From Aedoeadaptatus acetigenes (GTDB lineage: Bacteria > Bacillota > Clostridia > Tissierellales > Peptoniphilaceae), in the NCBI RefSeq assembly GCF_025566985.1, contig NZ_JAOQJD010000021.1:1-17101 (forward strand): DNA of 17,101 nt. The letters run 5' to 3'. How positions within the stretch are numbered: the first letter of the stretch is position 1; every line of letters starts with the position of its first letter. The position numbers were made by a program, and so were the translations under genes. The notes below the pieces were generated by a model. That model saw only the letters and a program-made list of their open reading frames with translations. It ran no database searches and was not told the DNA's origin. Below, one piece after another: positions 1-7,249 of the stretch.

Positions 1-45
1 GACATGACGCCATACGAATACGGCTCAACACTACTCAACGCATAG
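1..45 (+). CDS. C-terminal tail of an IS3-type transposase (partial)
   Basis: Frame 1 encodes the 14 residues DMTPYEYGSTLLNA and stops with TAG at 43-45, directly before the IS-beta right end. The MTP-x-x-Y motif is typical of the extreme C-terminus of IS3-family OrfB. The IS-alpha transposase in this window ends with the comparable ENMTPLAYRTK. Nothing of the catalytic domain is in the window, so the call rests on the tail motif and the adjacent terminal repeat. Confidence 0.45.
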   Translation, partial: DMTPYEYGSTLLNA

Positions 46-79
46 GGGTTGACGTGTCCAAATCAATGGGTCCACCTTA
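1..79 (+). mobile_element. Right end of an IS3-like insertion sequence (IS-beta), cut by the window edge
   Basis: Only the last 79 bases are present. They carry the end of a transposase-like reading frame and then a terminal repeat. The reverse complement of the end (TAAGGTGGACCC... then GATTTGGACA) matches the sequence starting at 17027 (TAACCCGGTCCCC... then GATTTGGACA) at about 18 of 25 positions, including a 10-base identical block. That pairs the two window edges as right and left ends of the same IS type. The boundary at 79 is set by the shared TAA and by where repeat element A resumes (GAAGGCCGC); a boundary near 74 (..TCCA) is also possible. GAA follows this end and GAA precedes the left end at 17027, consistent with a 3-bp insertion hot spot. 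Family assignment is inference. Confidence 0.55.
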
Positions 80-357
80 GAAGGCCGCATTTTCCCCGCC
101 CCCGGGGCCCCCACCCCTTTTTTGGCCGCGCTTAAGCTGTAAGAAAATGCCTACGGCATTTTCTGCTAATTGGGACGCGTCGCGGAAAGAAGAATGTGAG
201 TCGGGTAATCCATCGTATGGAATCGAAGACAGCTCACTCAATTCATTGTCTTTAAATGTCGAAGAATCCCAACAGGAATCGAAGCCCGTCAGGGCTTCGC
301 ACATTTAGAAAGCGTTAGGGTGGAGTGGGATGGGGCCCTGGGGAAGGGGCAGAGGGC
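80..357 (-). repeat. Composite structured intergenic repeat, element A (main part)
   Basis: Read on the minus strand the modules are: proximal arm of hairpin 1 (to 337-357, where IS-alpha interrupts it); a C-rich link; AACGCTTTCTA; hairpin 2 (280-299, stem CGAAGCCC, loop TGAC); ATTCCTGTTGGG; about 60 bp of unique sequence; the block GACTCACATTCTTC; a third hairpin (142-164, arms AGAAAATGCC/GGCATTTTCT); TTACAGCTTAAGCGCGGCC; and the proximal arm of hairpin 4 (80-101), where IS-beta interrupts it. The same modules recur in the same order in element C (9396-9808) and partly in B (7250-7436) and E (16690-16830). No protein is credible here. The element is non-coding and carries both IS insertions. 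Confidence 0.8.
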
Positions 358-426
358 TGGATAGGTTACAATAATTAGGACAGTTTCCTTAAGGTGTGGT
401 ATCTTATGATCAACAAGGAGGATCAA

Positions 427-738
427 ATGGATAAAGCACCTAGAAAAAGAAGAGTCTTCTCAGACGAGTTCAAGCAGCACGTGGTGGACCTATACGAGGA
501 AGGCATGAGTCGGCAAGAGATCATTCAGAAATATTCGTTAACCCCTTCAGCTTTTGACCGCTGGGTTAGTCAATTCCGCACCACCGGGACCTTCAAAGAG
601 ACGGTTTCGTTGAGTGAATCGGATCAGGAAAAGATTGCCTTGCGTAAAGAGATTCAACGACTCAAGATGGAGAATGACATTTTAAAGCAGGCCGCGCTGA
701 TACTTGCGGAGAAAAACGATACGTCATCGATCGTTTGA
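427..738 (+). CDS. IS3-family OrfA (helix-turn-helix protein), copy 1
   Basis: This 103-residue protein has an N-terminal helix-turn-helix of the HTH_Tnp_1 type (about residues 8-55, RVFSDEFKQHVVDLYEEG... SAFDRWVSQF) and a C-terminal leucine-zipper-like helix (LRKEIQRLKMENDILKQAALIL, here split as LRKEIQRLK and MENDILKQAALIL), as expected for IS3 OrfA, which binds the terminal repeats and multimerises. The ATG at 427 is chosen because AAGGAGG (415-421) lies 5 bases upstream; in-frame GTG 394 and ATG 406 lack such a site. Its TGA stop (736-738) overlaps the TTG start of orfB. The -1 frame is open back to 678, so an OrfAB frameshift fusion is possible. The sequence near the stop (gag aaa aac) is not a canonical slippery heptamer. 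Confidence 0.9.
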   Translation: MDKAPRKRRVFSDEFKQHVVDLYEEGMSRQEIIQKYSLTPSAFDRWVSQFRTTGTFKETVSLSESDQEKIALRKEIQRLKMENDILKQAALILAEKNDTSSIV

Positions 739-1580
739 AGCACAAATACCCGGTATCAGCGCTTTGCAGAGTGTTAGGAATCAGCCGTTCCGCTTACTAT
801 TACCGGCCGAAGCCTCTTACCGATGAGGCCATCGAGCTGGAGATCAAGGTTCACTCCATCTTTCGCGCAAGTCATAACGTCTATGGCGCGCGCAGGATAA
901 AAAGTAAGTTAGAAGCAGAAAACATCGTCGCCTCTAGGCGACGAATTCGCGCCATCATGAAGAAACTTCACTTGGTATCCGTCTACACCAAAGCAAAATA
1001 CAGACACCACCCGACCAGGAAAAACGAAGAGAAAGTACGCAACGTTCTCAACCGAGAATTCAGTCATCGCAAGCCGCTGGAAGTCATCGTTTCCGACCTG
1101 ACCTATGTTCGCATCAATCAGAGATGGGCCTACGTTTGTGCCATTACTGATCTTTTCAATCGCGAAGTCATCGGCTACTCCTGCAGTCTTCGTCGCGACG
1201 CTGCCCTTATTCAGGAAGCATTTAGCACCATTCCCTACCCCCTCGACGCTGTCCAATACTTTCACACCGATCGAGGCAAAGAATTCGACAACAACACCAT
1301 TTGTGCCATCTTAAAAGCAAACGGCATCAAACGATCCCTAAGCCGACCTGGCAATCCATACGACAACGCCGTGGCAGAAAACATATTTAAAAGTTTCAAA
1401 ACCGAGTTTTTAGAGAGAGAAACCTTTCAAAGCCTTAACGAGTTAAGAGAAAAACTCAGCGATTATGTGCAGTGGTGGAACAACGACCGAGTGCACACAA
1501 GCCTTGAAAACATGACTCCGCTCGCATACAGGACAAAGAAAGCAGTGGAAGACAAAGACCGTTTACAGTTGACACCTTAA
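735..1580 (+). CDS. IS3-family OrfB transposase (DDE), copy 1
   Basis: This 281-residue protein has an N-terminal HTH_21-like region (residues 1-80, including ALCRVLGISRSAYYYRPK and NVYGARRIKSKL) followed by an rve/integrase core. The catalytic residues are visible: D121 in VSDLTY, D179 in HTDRGKEF and E215 in DNAVAEN, giving the canonical DD(35)E spacing. It catalyses strand cleavage and transfer of the IS. The TTG start at 735 overlaps the OrfA stop (TTTGA), suggesting translational coupling; production as an OrfAB fusion by -1 frameshift is the usual alternative in this family. No frameshift or stop disrupts it, so copy 1 looks functional. Confidence 0.9.
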   Translation: MKHKYPVSALCRVLGISRSAYYYRPKPLTDEAIELEIKVHSIFRASHNVYGARRIKSKLEAENIVASRRRIRAIMKKLHLVSVYTKAKYRHHPTRKNEEKVRNVLNREFSHRKPLEVIVSDLTYVRINQRWAYVCAITDLFNREVIGYSCSLRRDAALIQEAFSTIPYPLDAVQYFHTDRGKEFDNNTICAILKANGIKRSLSRPGNPYDNAVAENIFKSFKTEFLERETFQSLNELREKLSDYVQWWNNDRVHTSLENMTPLAYRTKKAVEDKDRLQLTP

Positions 1581-1611
1581 GAAAAGTGTCCAAAAAAGTG
1601 TTGCCATTCCA

Positions 1612-1644
1612 GGGCGAATCGCAACGCCCTAGGCCCTTCCCAGG
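1612..1644 (-). repeat. Distal arm of hairpin 1 of element A, right of IS-alpha copy 1
   Basis: After the duplicated GGGC this stretch reads GAATCGCAACGCCC then TAGGCCCTTCCCAGG. Joined to 337-357 it restores a hairpin of about 50 nt, with arms CCTGGGGAAGGGGCAGAGGGC and its complement around loop GAATCGCA. The uninterrupted versions are at 6449-6497 and 16702-16750 and have the same loop (TTGCGATT on the other strand). Beyond 1644 to the terminator at 1787 I see only AT-rich sequence with no feature. Confidence 0.75.
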
Positions 1645-1786
1645 TCTCAAACCCATAAAAGAACATATTTTAATCGTAATAGAATTCAACACGCTAATCT
1701 GTTGGTGACGCAATAAAAAATCTAAGCCAAAAGTGAGCGAAAAAAGAAAATCCCGAAAAGATCCGTCTTTTTTAACAGAAAACAAG

Positions 1787-1828
1787 GGCAAGAAAAAAGA
1801 GGCTTGTTCAAAAGCCCCTTTTCTTGCC
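1787..1828 (-). terminator. Rho-independent terminator of the GlsB-family gene
   Basis: An 18-bp-class stem, GGCAAGAAAA...GGCTT pairing with AAGCC...TTTTCTTGCC around loop GTTCA, abuts the stop codon at 1829-1831. On the minus strand it is followed by a T-rich stretch (CTTGTTTTCTG). It ends transcription from the small membrane-protein gene and possibly read-through from the ABC operon upstream. Confidence 0.75.
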
Positions 1829-2080
1829 TTATTTTCTGTTTTTTACTGCATTCACGATCCACAAGAGGATTACGGAGCCGATGACGGCGATGATCAGGCT
1901 GTAGATGTTGAAGCCGGATACTTTGCCCATGTGGAAGACATTGCTTGCGATGAAGCCGCCGATAAAGGAACCGACGATCCCGGTGACGATGTTTGCCACA
2001 GCGCCCATGGATTCGTCTTTGCCCATGATTTTACTTGCGATCCAGCCGGCCAGTGCGCCGAAAATTAACCAAAATAACAT
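1829..2080 (-). CDS. GlsB/YeaQ/YmgE-family small membrane protein
   Basis: This 83-residue protein has three predicted membrane helices: 2-17 (LFWLIFGALAGWIASKI), about 27-50 (AVANIVTGIVGSFIGGFIAS) and 60-78 (YSLIIAVIGSVILLWIV). The glycine-rich pattern GALAGWIASKIMG...G..G..G.F.GGF is the hallmark of the transglycosylase-associated protein family (PF04226). Members are stress-induced inner-membrane proteins whose molecular role is not established. Length fits the family (80-90 aa). The ATG follows a good AGGAG (minus strand, ending about 2093). It lies 95 bp downstream of the ABC operon with no terminator between, so co-transcription is possible, but no clear promoter of its own was found. 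Confidence 0.88.
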   Translation of the reverse strand: MLFWLIFGALAGWIASKIMGKDESMGAVANIVTGIVGSFIGGFIASNVFHMGKVSGFNIYSLIIAVIGSVILLWIVNAVKNRK

Positions 2081-2175
2081 GAAAGATCTCCTTTCGAATG
2101 AGTCCTATTAATGATGTTATTTTATTCTTACCCGCGCTTGTGAAATTTATTCAGTGAGGAGAAAAGTTTTTGCAG

Positions 2176-3981
2176 TTAAATTTCTTTTCCTTCAAATTGG
2201 CTGTGGTAGAGTTCGTAGTACTCGCCCTTTCGGGCCATAAGGCTGTGGTGATCCCCCTGTTCCACGATGTTTCCGTCTTTTAAAACGAGGATCACGTCGG
2301 CACCGACGATGGTGGAGAGGCGGTGGGCGATGACGAAGTTGGTGCGGCCGTGCATGAGGCGATCCATGGCTTTTTGGATGAGTTTTTCCGTGCGGGTATC
2401 CACGGAGCTGGTGGCTTCGTCGAGGATTAAGATGTCGGGATCGGAGATGAGGGCCCGGGCGATGGTCAACAGTTGCCGCTGGCCTTGGGAGATTTCCGAG
2501 CCGGATTCGGTGATGATTTCGTCGTAGCCATTGGGCAGGGTGCGGATAAAGTTGTCGGCGTAGGTGGCCTTGGCGGCGGCACGAATGGCCTCGTCGGTAG
2601 CGCCTTCTTTGCCGTAGGCGATGTTGTCTTTAATGGAACCTGAAAAGAGCCAGGTGTCTTGAAGTACCATGCCGAAGTGGCTGCGCAAATTTTCGCGGGT
2701 TAGCTTGCGAATGTCTACGCCGTCGACGGAAATGCTGCCGTGATCGGGCTCGTAGAAGCGCATCAAAAGATTGATGAGGGTGGTTTTTCCGGCGCCGGTG
2801 GGCCCGACAATGGCCACGGTCTCGCCGGGCTTGACGTGAAGGGAGAAGTCGTCGATGACCACTTGGTTTTTCTCGTAGCCGAAGCGCACGTGGTCGAAGG
2901 TGACTTCGCCTTTTAGTTTATCCAAGGGGGCGGCGTCTTCAACTTCCGCCTCTTCTTCCCCATCGAGGACGTGGAAGATGCGGTCGGCGGCGGAGATGGC
3001 CGATTGCAAGGCGCCCACCACTTCCGCCATGCCGCTGATGGGTTGGTTGAGCTTTCTCGAGTATTGGAAGAAGGCTTGGATGGACCCGACGGTAATGGCG
3101 CCGTTCAAGACCAAGAATCCGCCGAAGACGGCGATGGCCACGTAGCCCAGGTTGGAGATAAAGCCCATGAGGGGCATGATTTCGCCGCTGATAAATTGGG
3201 CTTTGTAGGCGTTGTCGTAGAGGGCGTCGTTAATGGCATTAAATTCCGTCATTGACCGGTCTTCGAAGGTGAAGCTCTTTACCACTTCCTGGGCCGTGAT
3301 GATTTCTTCCATGTAGCCGTCCACCCGGCCCATGTCGTGGCTCTTGGCGCGGAAGTAGCGCTGGCTGATGCCGGCGACTTTCGCCGTGACAAAGGCGCTT
3401 ACGGGCAGCACGATCAAGGAAATAATCGTGAGCCGGGGCTCGATGTAGAGCATCATGGCCAAGGTGCCGATGATGGTGACCACGGCGCTGATGATCTGGG
3501 CGATGTTTTGCCGCATGTTGTTGACCACGGATTCCATGTCGTTGGTCATGCGGGAGAGGAGATCCCCCACGGTAAAGCGGTCCAAATAGGCCACGGGGAG
3601 GCGCTGAATCTTTTCGGAGAATTCTTTTCTCAGGGTAAAGACGGTTTTTTGGGTGATCTTTACGAGGATGCGGCCTCGGAAGAAGTAGAAGATCGAGGAG
3701 GTAATATACATGGCGAGGAGAATGAGGGCGATGCGATTTAAATAACCGTAGTCGATTCCCCGCCCCGCCTTTACGGAGTCGAAAATATTGGTGATCCCCA
3801 GCCCTAAGATCCAGGGCGTGAAGATGTCGATAATGGTGGCGATGGCCGTAAAGAGGATGGCCAGGGCCATATAGAGTTTGTCTTGATTTAAATAGCCGAT
3901 GAGCCGCTTCATAATGCGGCGGCTGTCGGCGCTTCTCAGGCTGCGGCGGTCTCGTTCTGTGACGCCTTTAAATCTAGGCAT
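2176..3981 (-). CDS. ABC exporter half-transporter, consensus-site subunit
   Basis: This 601-residue fused TMD-NBD is of the MDR/type IV exporter class. Membrane helices lie in about residues 35-60, 80-102, 160-200 and 270-310, and the NBD from about 358. Walker A is GPTGAGKTT (393-401), the Q-loop Q441, Walker B ILILDEATSSVD (517-528) with catalytic E522, and the switch histidine H553 in AHRLST. Its signature motif is altered to SQGQR (498-502). It therefore supplies the catalytic Walker A/B/H set but a degenerate signature, complementary to the partner encoded just upstream. Start ATG 3979-3981 lies inside the partner's 3' end (8-bp overlap), indicating coupled translation. The likely role is drug or lipid/peptide export from the cytoplasmic membrane; substrate cannot be read from sequence. 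Confidence 0.92.
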   Translation of the reverse strand: MPRFKGVTERDRRSLRSADSRRIMKRLIGYLNQDKLYMALAILFTAIATIIDIFTPWILGLGITNIFDSVKAGRGIDYGYLNRIALILLAMYITSSIFYFFRGRILVKITQKTVFTLRKEFSEKIQRLPVAYLDRFTVGDLLSRMTNDMESVVNNMRQNIAQIISAVVTIIGTLAMMLYIEPRLTIISLIVLPVSAFVTAKVAGISQRYFRAKSHDMGRVDGYMEEIITAQEVVKSFTFEDRSMTEFNAINDALYDNAYKAQFISGEIMPLMGFISNLGYVAIAVFGGFLVLNGAITVGSIQAFFQYSRKLNQPISGMAEVVGALQSAISAADRIFHVLDGEEEAEVEDAAPLDKLKGEVTFDHVRFGYEKNQVVIDDFSLHVKPGETVAIVGPTGAGKTTLINLLMRFYEPDHGSISVDGVDIRKLTRENLRSHFGMVLQDTWLFSGSIKDNIAYGKEGATDEAIRAAAKATYADNFIRTLPNGYDEIITESGSEISQGQRQLLTIARALISDPDILILDEATSSVDTRTEKLIQKAMDRLMHGRTNFVIAHRLSTIVGADVILVLKDGNIVEQGDHHSLMARKGEYYELYHSQFEGKEI

Positions 3982-5695
3982 AGAGCACCTCCTCTCCCAA
4001 TTGCGAGGCGGCGATTTCCCGGTACACTGTGGAGGATTTCATGAGCTCCTCGTGGGTGCCGCGGGAGATGATTTTGCCGTCGTCCAGGACCAGGATTTCG
4101 TCGCAGTCCAACACCGTCATGACCCGCTGGGCCACGATAATGGTGGCGGTGCGATCGGTCATGGGGGCCAGGGCGCGGCGCAGGGCCTTGTCCGTTTGAA
4201 AGTCCAGGGCGGAAAAGGCGTCGTCGAAGAGCAGTACCTCGGGCTCTTTCGCCAAGGCGCGAGCGATGGAGAGGCGCTGTTTCTGTCCGCCGGAGAGGTT
4301 TTTCCCCGTTTGGGATACGGTAGCGTCCATCCCGTTTTCCGCGGCGTGGACGAAGTCTTTCGCCTGGGCGATGGAAAGGTAGCGGTCCGTTTCCCCGTCG
4401 CTTAAGGGCTTATCGTGGGACAGGCCGATGTTTTCCCGCACGCTCCTTAAAAGAAGCATGGCCTTTTGGGGCGCGTAGCCCACGCGGCTGCGCAGGTCTT
4501 TGGCGGAAATGTCTTCGATGTTTACGCCGTTTAGGCGGATTTCGCCGCCCGAGACGTGGTAGAAGCGGTGGATCAGCTTTAAAATCGTGCTCTTGCCGCT
4601 TCCCGTGCCGCCGATAATGGCGATCTTCTCTCCGGCCTTCACCTCAAAGGAAATGTCCGACAACACGGGCCGCTCGGCGCCGGGGTAGGAAAAGCTGACG
4701 TGATCGAAGACGAGGGAGGTTTCCCCCTCTTCCGGCAGGGTGACTTTTACATTTTCCTTGGCCGGCGGCGTCTCGAGGACTTCGACGATGCGGTCGTAGG
4801 CGGCTTTGGCGTTGGGGTACATGGCGAAGAGCATGGAGAACATGCTGAGCGCAAACATGATTTGCACGACGTATTGAATAAATGCCATGAGATCCCCCAC
4901 TTCCATGGTGCCGGCGTGGATACGGCCGGCGCCGAAGTAGAGGACGGCGACCATGCTGAGGTTAAAAATCAGATTAAAGGCCGGGAGCATGGTAATCAGG
5001 TAATTATTCACCTGCTCCGATGTGCGACGCATGGATCGGTTCACCTCGTCGAAACGCTTATCCTCGTAGCTTTCCTTACCGAAAGCGCGAATCACGCGAA
5101 TCCCCGTGAGCCGTTCCCGAAAGTGGAGGTTGATCTTGTCCATGAGCTCGCGAATGCGGCGAAAGCAGGGAATGGATTTTCGGGCGATGGTAATGACCAC
5201 GGCGAGAAGCATAGGCCCCGAGATTAAAATAATGGCGGAAAGCTTCACGTCGGTGGTGAGGCACATGTAGGTGGCCCCGAAAAACATAAGGGGGGCGCGC
5301 ACCATGGGGCGAAGGGCTACCACGGCCATGCGCTCCAGCTGACTGATGTCGTCGGTGGCGCGGGTTAAAATCGAGGGAGCGCCGAAGGTCTCGAAGGATG
5401 GAAAATCCAAAGAGAGCACGTGGGCAAAAAGGCCGGCGCGAAGATCTCGGGCAAATCCCATGGAAATTTTCGCCGCCATGAGCCCGGCCACAGTCATTAA
5501 AATCACCGACAAAGCGGCGAGGCCGATCATGGCCAGGCCTTTATTGAAAATTAAAGGCACATTTCCGCGCAAGACCCCGGCGTCCACAATGTGGCTCATA
5601 AGCCGCGGCAGGTAAAGGTCTGCCAAAATACTCAGGGCGATGAGTAAAACTTCGCCGATAATTAAGGGTATATAGGGTTTAATGTATTGTTTCAT
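3974..5695 (-). CDS. ABC exporter half-transporter, degenerate-site subunit
   Basis: This 573-residue TMD-NBD half transporter is the first gene of the pair. Six membrane helices fall in about residues 8-295. The NBD has Walker A GGTGSGKST (362-370), Q410, an intact LSGGQ signature (467-471), Walker B VLLFDD (487-492) with Asp492 replacing the catalytic Glu, and Gln523 (VAQRV) replacing the switch His. These two substitutions mark the non-hydrolytic site of heterodimeric exporters such as BmrCD, LmrCD or TM287/288. Its intact signature completes the catalytic site of the 601-aa partner. A minus-strand AAGGATGG precedes the ATG, and a TATAAT box lies at 5729-5734. It is divergent from the C39-like gene at 5761. 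Confidence 0.92.
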   Translation of the reverse strand: MKQYIKPYIPLIIGEVLLIALSILADLYLPRLMSHIVDAGVLRGNVPLIFNKGLAMIGLAALSVILMTVAGLMAAKISMGFARDLRAGLFAHVLSLDFPSFETFGAPSILTRATDDISQLERMAVVALRPMVRAPLMFFGATYMCLTTDVKLSAIILISGPMLLAVVITIARKSIPCFRRIRELMDKINLHFRERLTGIRVIRAFGKESYEDKRFDEVNRSMRRTSEQVNNYLITMLPAFNLIFNLSMVAVLYFGAGRIHAGTMEVGDLMAFIQYVVQIMFALSMFSMLFAMYPNAKAAYDRIVEVLETPPAKENVKVTLPEEGETSLVFDHVSFSYPGAERPVLSDISFEVKAGEKIAIIGGTGSGKSTILKLIHRFYHVSGGEIRLNGVNIEDISAKDLRSRVGYAPQKAMLLLRSVRENIGLSHDKPLSDGETDRYLSIAQAKDFVHAAENGMDATVSQTGKNLSGGQKQRLSIARALAKEPEVLLFDDAFSALDFQTDKALRRALAPMTDRTATIIVAQRVMTVLDCDEILVLDDGKIISRGTHEELMKSSTVYREIAASQLGEEVLYA

Positions 5696-5705
5696 TTCAC
5701 CATCC

Positions 5706-5760
5706 TTGTCATAAAAAAGCTATTACTTATTATATCTACCCGAATAGAAAGGTTATACAC
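5706..5760. promoter_or_regulatory. Divergent overlapping promoters (ABC operon / C39-like gene)
   Basis: Only 65 bp separate the two divergent starts. On the minus strand a perfect TATAAT occupies 5729-5734, about 35 bp before the exporter start, with a poor -35. On the plus strand TTGTCA (5706-5711), a 16-bp spacer and TATTAT (5728-5733) could drive the gene at 5761, whose AAAGG ribosome site is at 5748-5752. The two -10 boxes physically overlap, so the promoters should compete. No operator palindrome was recognised. Confidence 0.5.
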
Positions 5761-6321
5761 ATGAAGACCCTGGCCGCCTTAAAACACAAAAACTTCATCG
5801 CCGTGGACGGAGGCTACGGCTTCGATCAAAGCGCCCTTCGAGAAAGGTGGGGCGTCTACCGGGCGGATCGGGCTTGCGGCATCGCCGCCTTGGCCAATCT
5901 TATCGCCTATAAAGAGAAAAAACGGGCCTTCGACAAAAACGACGCCCTGAAGCTCATGGGCGAAATTCTCCTCGCCGCCCCGCCCAGACCCTGGGGCATC
6001 GCCGCCGGGGGCATCCTCGTGCGGGCCATGGGCCGCATGGGGAGGCAATACAGAGCGGAATTTTTAAAAACCCGGGCCACCGATGAAGAAATCAAAGCAT
6101 TCGTCCTTCGCGCGCTCACTGCTGATCGCCCCGTGGCACTTTTGAATACCAATCACCCCAATAAATCCTTCCGCTACCACTGGGTGACCATTACGGAAAT
6201 GGTGGAAGACGAGGGCGAGGTGTATGTGCGGTTCTCCTCCTGGGGGAGGCGGTATAAAATGCGATTTGAGGAGCTGTTTGTACGAGGAATGATGTATAGG
6301 AGTATGTTTTTTATAAAATAG
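5761..6321 (+). CDS. C39-like (papain-fold) cysteine peptidase-like protein
   Basis: This 186-residue protein has no signal peptide or membrane helix. An N-terminal RACGIAALANLIAY block places Cys39 at the head of a helix, as in the C39/papain-like fold (usual CG..A..N). Near the C-terminus, YHWVTITEM gives His140, followed by a strand and SSWG (159-162) at the position where papain-fold proteins carry NSWG or DSWG. These match the Cys-His layout of a cysteine peptidase or transferase fold, but the third polar residue is Ser here, so catalysis is uncertain. No double-glycine leader peptide gene was found nearby. It diverges from the ABC exporter; a functional link is possible but unproven. 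Catalytic residue roles are inferred by motif only. Confidence 0.6.
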   Translation: MKTLAALKHKNFIAVDGGYGFDQSALRERWGVYRADRACGIAALANLIAYKEKKRAFDKNDALKLMGEILLAAPPRPWGIAAGGILVRAMGRMGRQYRAEFLKTRATDEEIKAFVLRALTADRPVALLNTNHPNKSFRYHWVTITEMVEDEGEVYVRFSSWGRRYKMRFEELFVRGMMYRSMFFIK

Positions 6322-6448
6322 TTTTTTTCTTTTGTTTTCGCACACCGTACTTTTCCGGGGAAGGGGCTACGTTCTTTATTAAAACTTCGGAGTATAGGAT
6401 AAAGCATTTTATCTTTATCTTCTCGCGGCCTTTGTTCAACAAACCATT

Positions 6449-6497
6449 CCGGGGGAAGGAAAAAGGGCGTTGCGATTCGCCCTTATCCCTCCCCCGG
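6449..6497 (+). repeat. Solo hairpin-1 repeat (element F), not interrupted
   Basis: This 49-nt palindrome has outer arms CCGGGGG/CCCCCGG, inner arms AGGGCG/CGCCCT and loop TTGCGATT. It is nearly identical over its whole length to 16702-16750. It is the same hairpin that IS-alpha has entered in element A, here without the insertion and without the downstream hairpin-2 module. The loop and inner stem are the parts conserved among all intact copies. Confidence 0.85.
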
Positions 6498-6640
6498 AAG
6501 CAGTGGAAGGAAATCTGATACATAAAGTACGCGATTGGAAAACAAGTAATATGCTTGAAGAACAGGAGTTGAAGAGAACTTGAAAAAGCGAAGTTCCTTT
6601 CCCATACAAAAACCGCATGGGCCAATCCCTCTTCTGTGGG

Positions 6641-6646
6641 TATAAT
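6641..6646 (+). promoter_or_regulatory. -10 box for the LURP-one-like gene
   Basis: A perfect TATAAT lies 54 bp before the ATG at 6700. The -35 region (TGGGCC at about 6618-6623) is poor, and the ATGGG/CCCAT stem-loop covers it. The assignment rests on the -10 box and position. Confidence 0.45.
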
Positions 6647-6699
6647 AAAACAGAGAAAAAAGAAAAAAGAAAAAAGAAAACAACCCACCGGAGGTCATC

Positions 6700-7191
6700 A
6701 TGTATCGTCTTTACGCAAAACAGAAAGTATTAAAACTCGAGGATCACTACGCCGTCACGGACGAATCCGAGGCGCCGGTCTATTTTATCGACCAGAATCT
6801 GAAATTTTTCGGCTACGACGTCCACGTCTCGGACAGGGAGAAAAATCCGTTGTTTTCCGTGGATCAGGAGCTCATGCACCTGATGCCCACCTATCACGTG
6901 CGCTTCGAAAACGGCGATGTCATGGACATTAAGGCACGCTTTTCCCTTTTCAAAAAGAAAATCGACATTACTTACAAGGGAAAGGATTTGCGCCTCGAGG
7001 GCGATGTTTTTTCTTGGGATTTTCGGATTTTAGACGAGAGCGACCGGGAAGTGGCGGCCATTGAAAAGAAAATCTTCGCCTGGGGCGACACCTTCGTCAT
7101 CGACGTCATAGACGAGGCCTACGCCGACGTGGCCGTGGCCATGATGATTGTCGTGGACCATATTATCGATATGGAGCAAAACAGCCATTAA
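6700..7191 (+). CDS. LURP-one-related (YxjI-like) protein
   Basis: This 163-residue soluble protein has the alternating-strand pattern of the LURP-one/tubby-like beta-barrel family (PF04525, B. subtilis YxjI). It starts MYRLYAKQKVLKLEDHYAVTDE, continues with PVYFIDQNLKFFGYDVHVSD and FSLFKKKIDITYKG, and ends with an amphipathic helix (ADVAVAMMIVVDHIID) that in this fold fills the barrel. Length matches bacterial members (about 160 aa). Biochemical function is not established for the family; membrane or lipid association has been suggested from the tubby-like fold. The ATG follows GGAGG with 5-base spacing. It stands alone in its orientation, with no obvious terminator downstream. Confidence 0.75.
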   Translation: MYRLYAKQKVLKLEDHYAVTDESEAPVYFIDQNLKFFGYDVHVSDREKNPLFSVDQELMHLMPTYHVRFENGDVMDIKARFSLFKKKIDITYKGKDLRLEGDVFSWDFRILDESDREVAAIEKKIFAWGDTFVIDVIDEAYADVAVAMMIVVDHIIDMEQNSH

Positions 7192-7249
7192 AAGATTTAT
7201 TTTATGTGATTCGTAATCCTATTTTCTCTTTCACAACTGATACCTTTGC

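Larger units (their letters stand above)
358..1611 (+). mobile_element. IS-alpha copy 1, complete IS3-family insertion sequence (1254 bp)
   Basis: The ends are TGGATAGG... and ...CCATTCCA. The terminal 40 bases are imperfect inverted repeats, 30 of 40 matching without gaps, with the inner 10 bases CTTAAGGTGT identical. TG...CA termini, two overlapping reading frames in relative -1 phase and a DDE transposase are all typical of the IS3 family. GGGC at 354-357 and again at 1612-1615 is a 4-bp target duplication, so this copy arose by a clean single transposition. The target is hairpin 1 of element A. Copy 3 (8142-9395) has the same length and about a dozen nucleotide differences. Confidence 0.92.
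6322..6699 (+). other. 378-bp intergenic stretch with repeat fragments and a promoter
   Basis: No gene is supported. After the T-rich end of the upstream gene there is a partial CACAC-type unit (about 6332-6352, cgcacaccgtactttt), a degenerate hairpin-1 arm (about 6354-6371, ccggggaaggggc), the complete hairpin-1 repeat at 6449-6497, small stem-loops (GAACTT/AAGTTC near 6580; CCCAT/ATGGG near 6601-6620) and the promoter of the next gene. A run of AAAAAAG-type purine repeats (6651-6680) precedes its ribosome binding site. Confidence 0.6.

Noticed and set aside
77..304. 75-residue minus-strand open frame
   Set aside because: It lies entirely within repeat element A across several hairpins and low-complexity G-rich sequence, with no ribosome site; it is not conserved as a frame in element C.
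709..720. Canonical -1 slippery heptamer in IS-alpha
   Set aside because: gag-aaa-aac gives G AAA AAC, which does not fit X XXY YYZ; frameshifting remains possible but is not shown by the sequence.
2081..2175. Stress-type promoter (GGGTAA) before the GlsB-family gene
   Set aside because: The -35 partner is missing and the -10 is imperfect; spacing of the nearby TTCACA and TAAAAT is only 14 bp.
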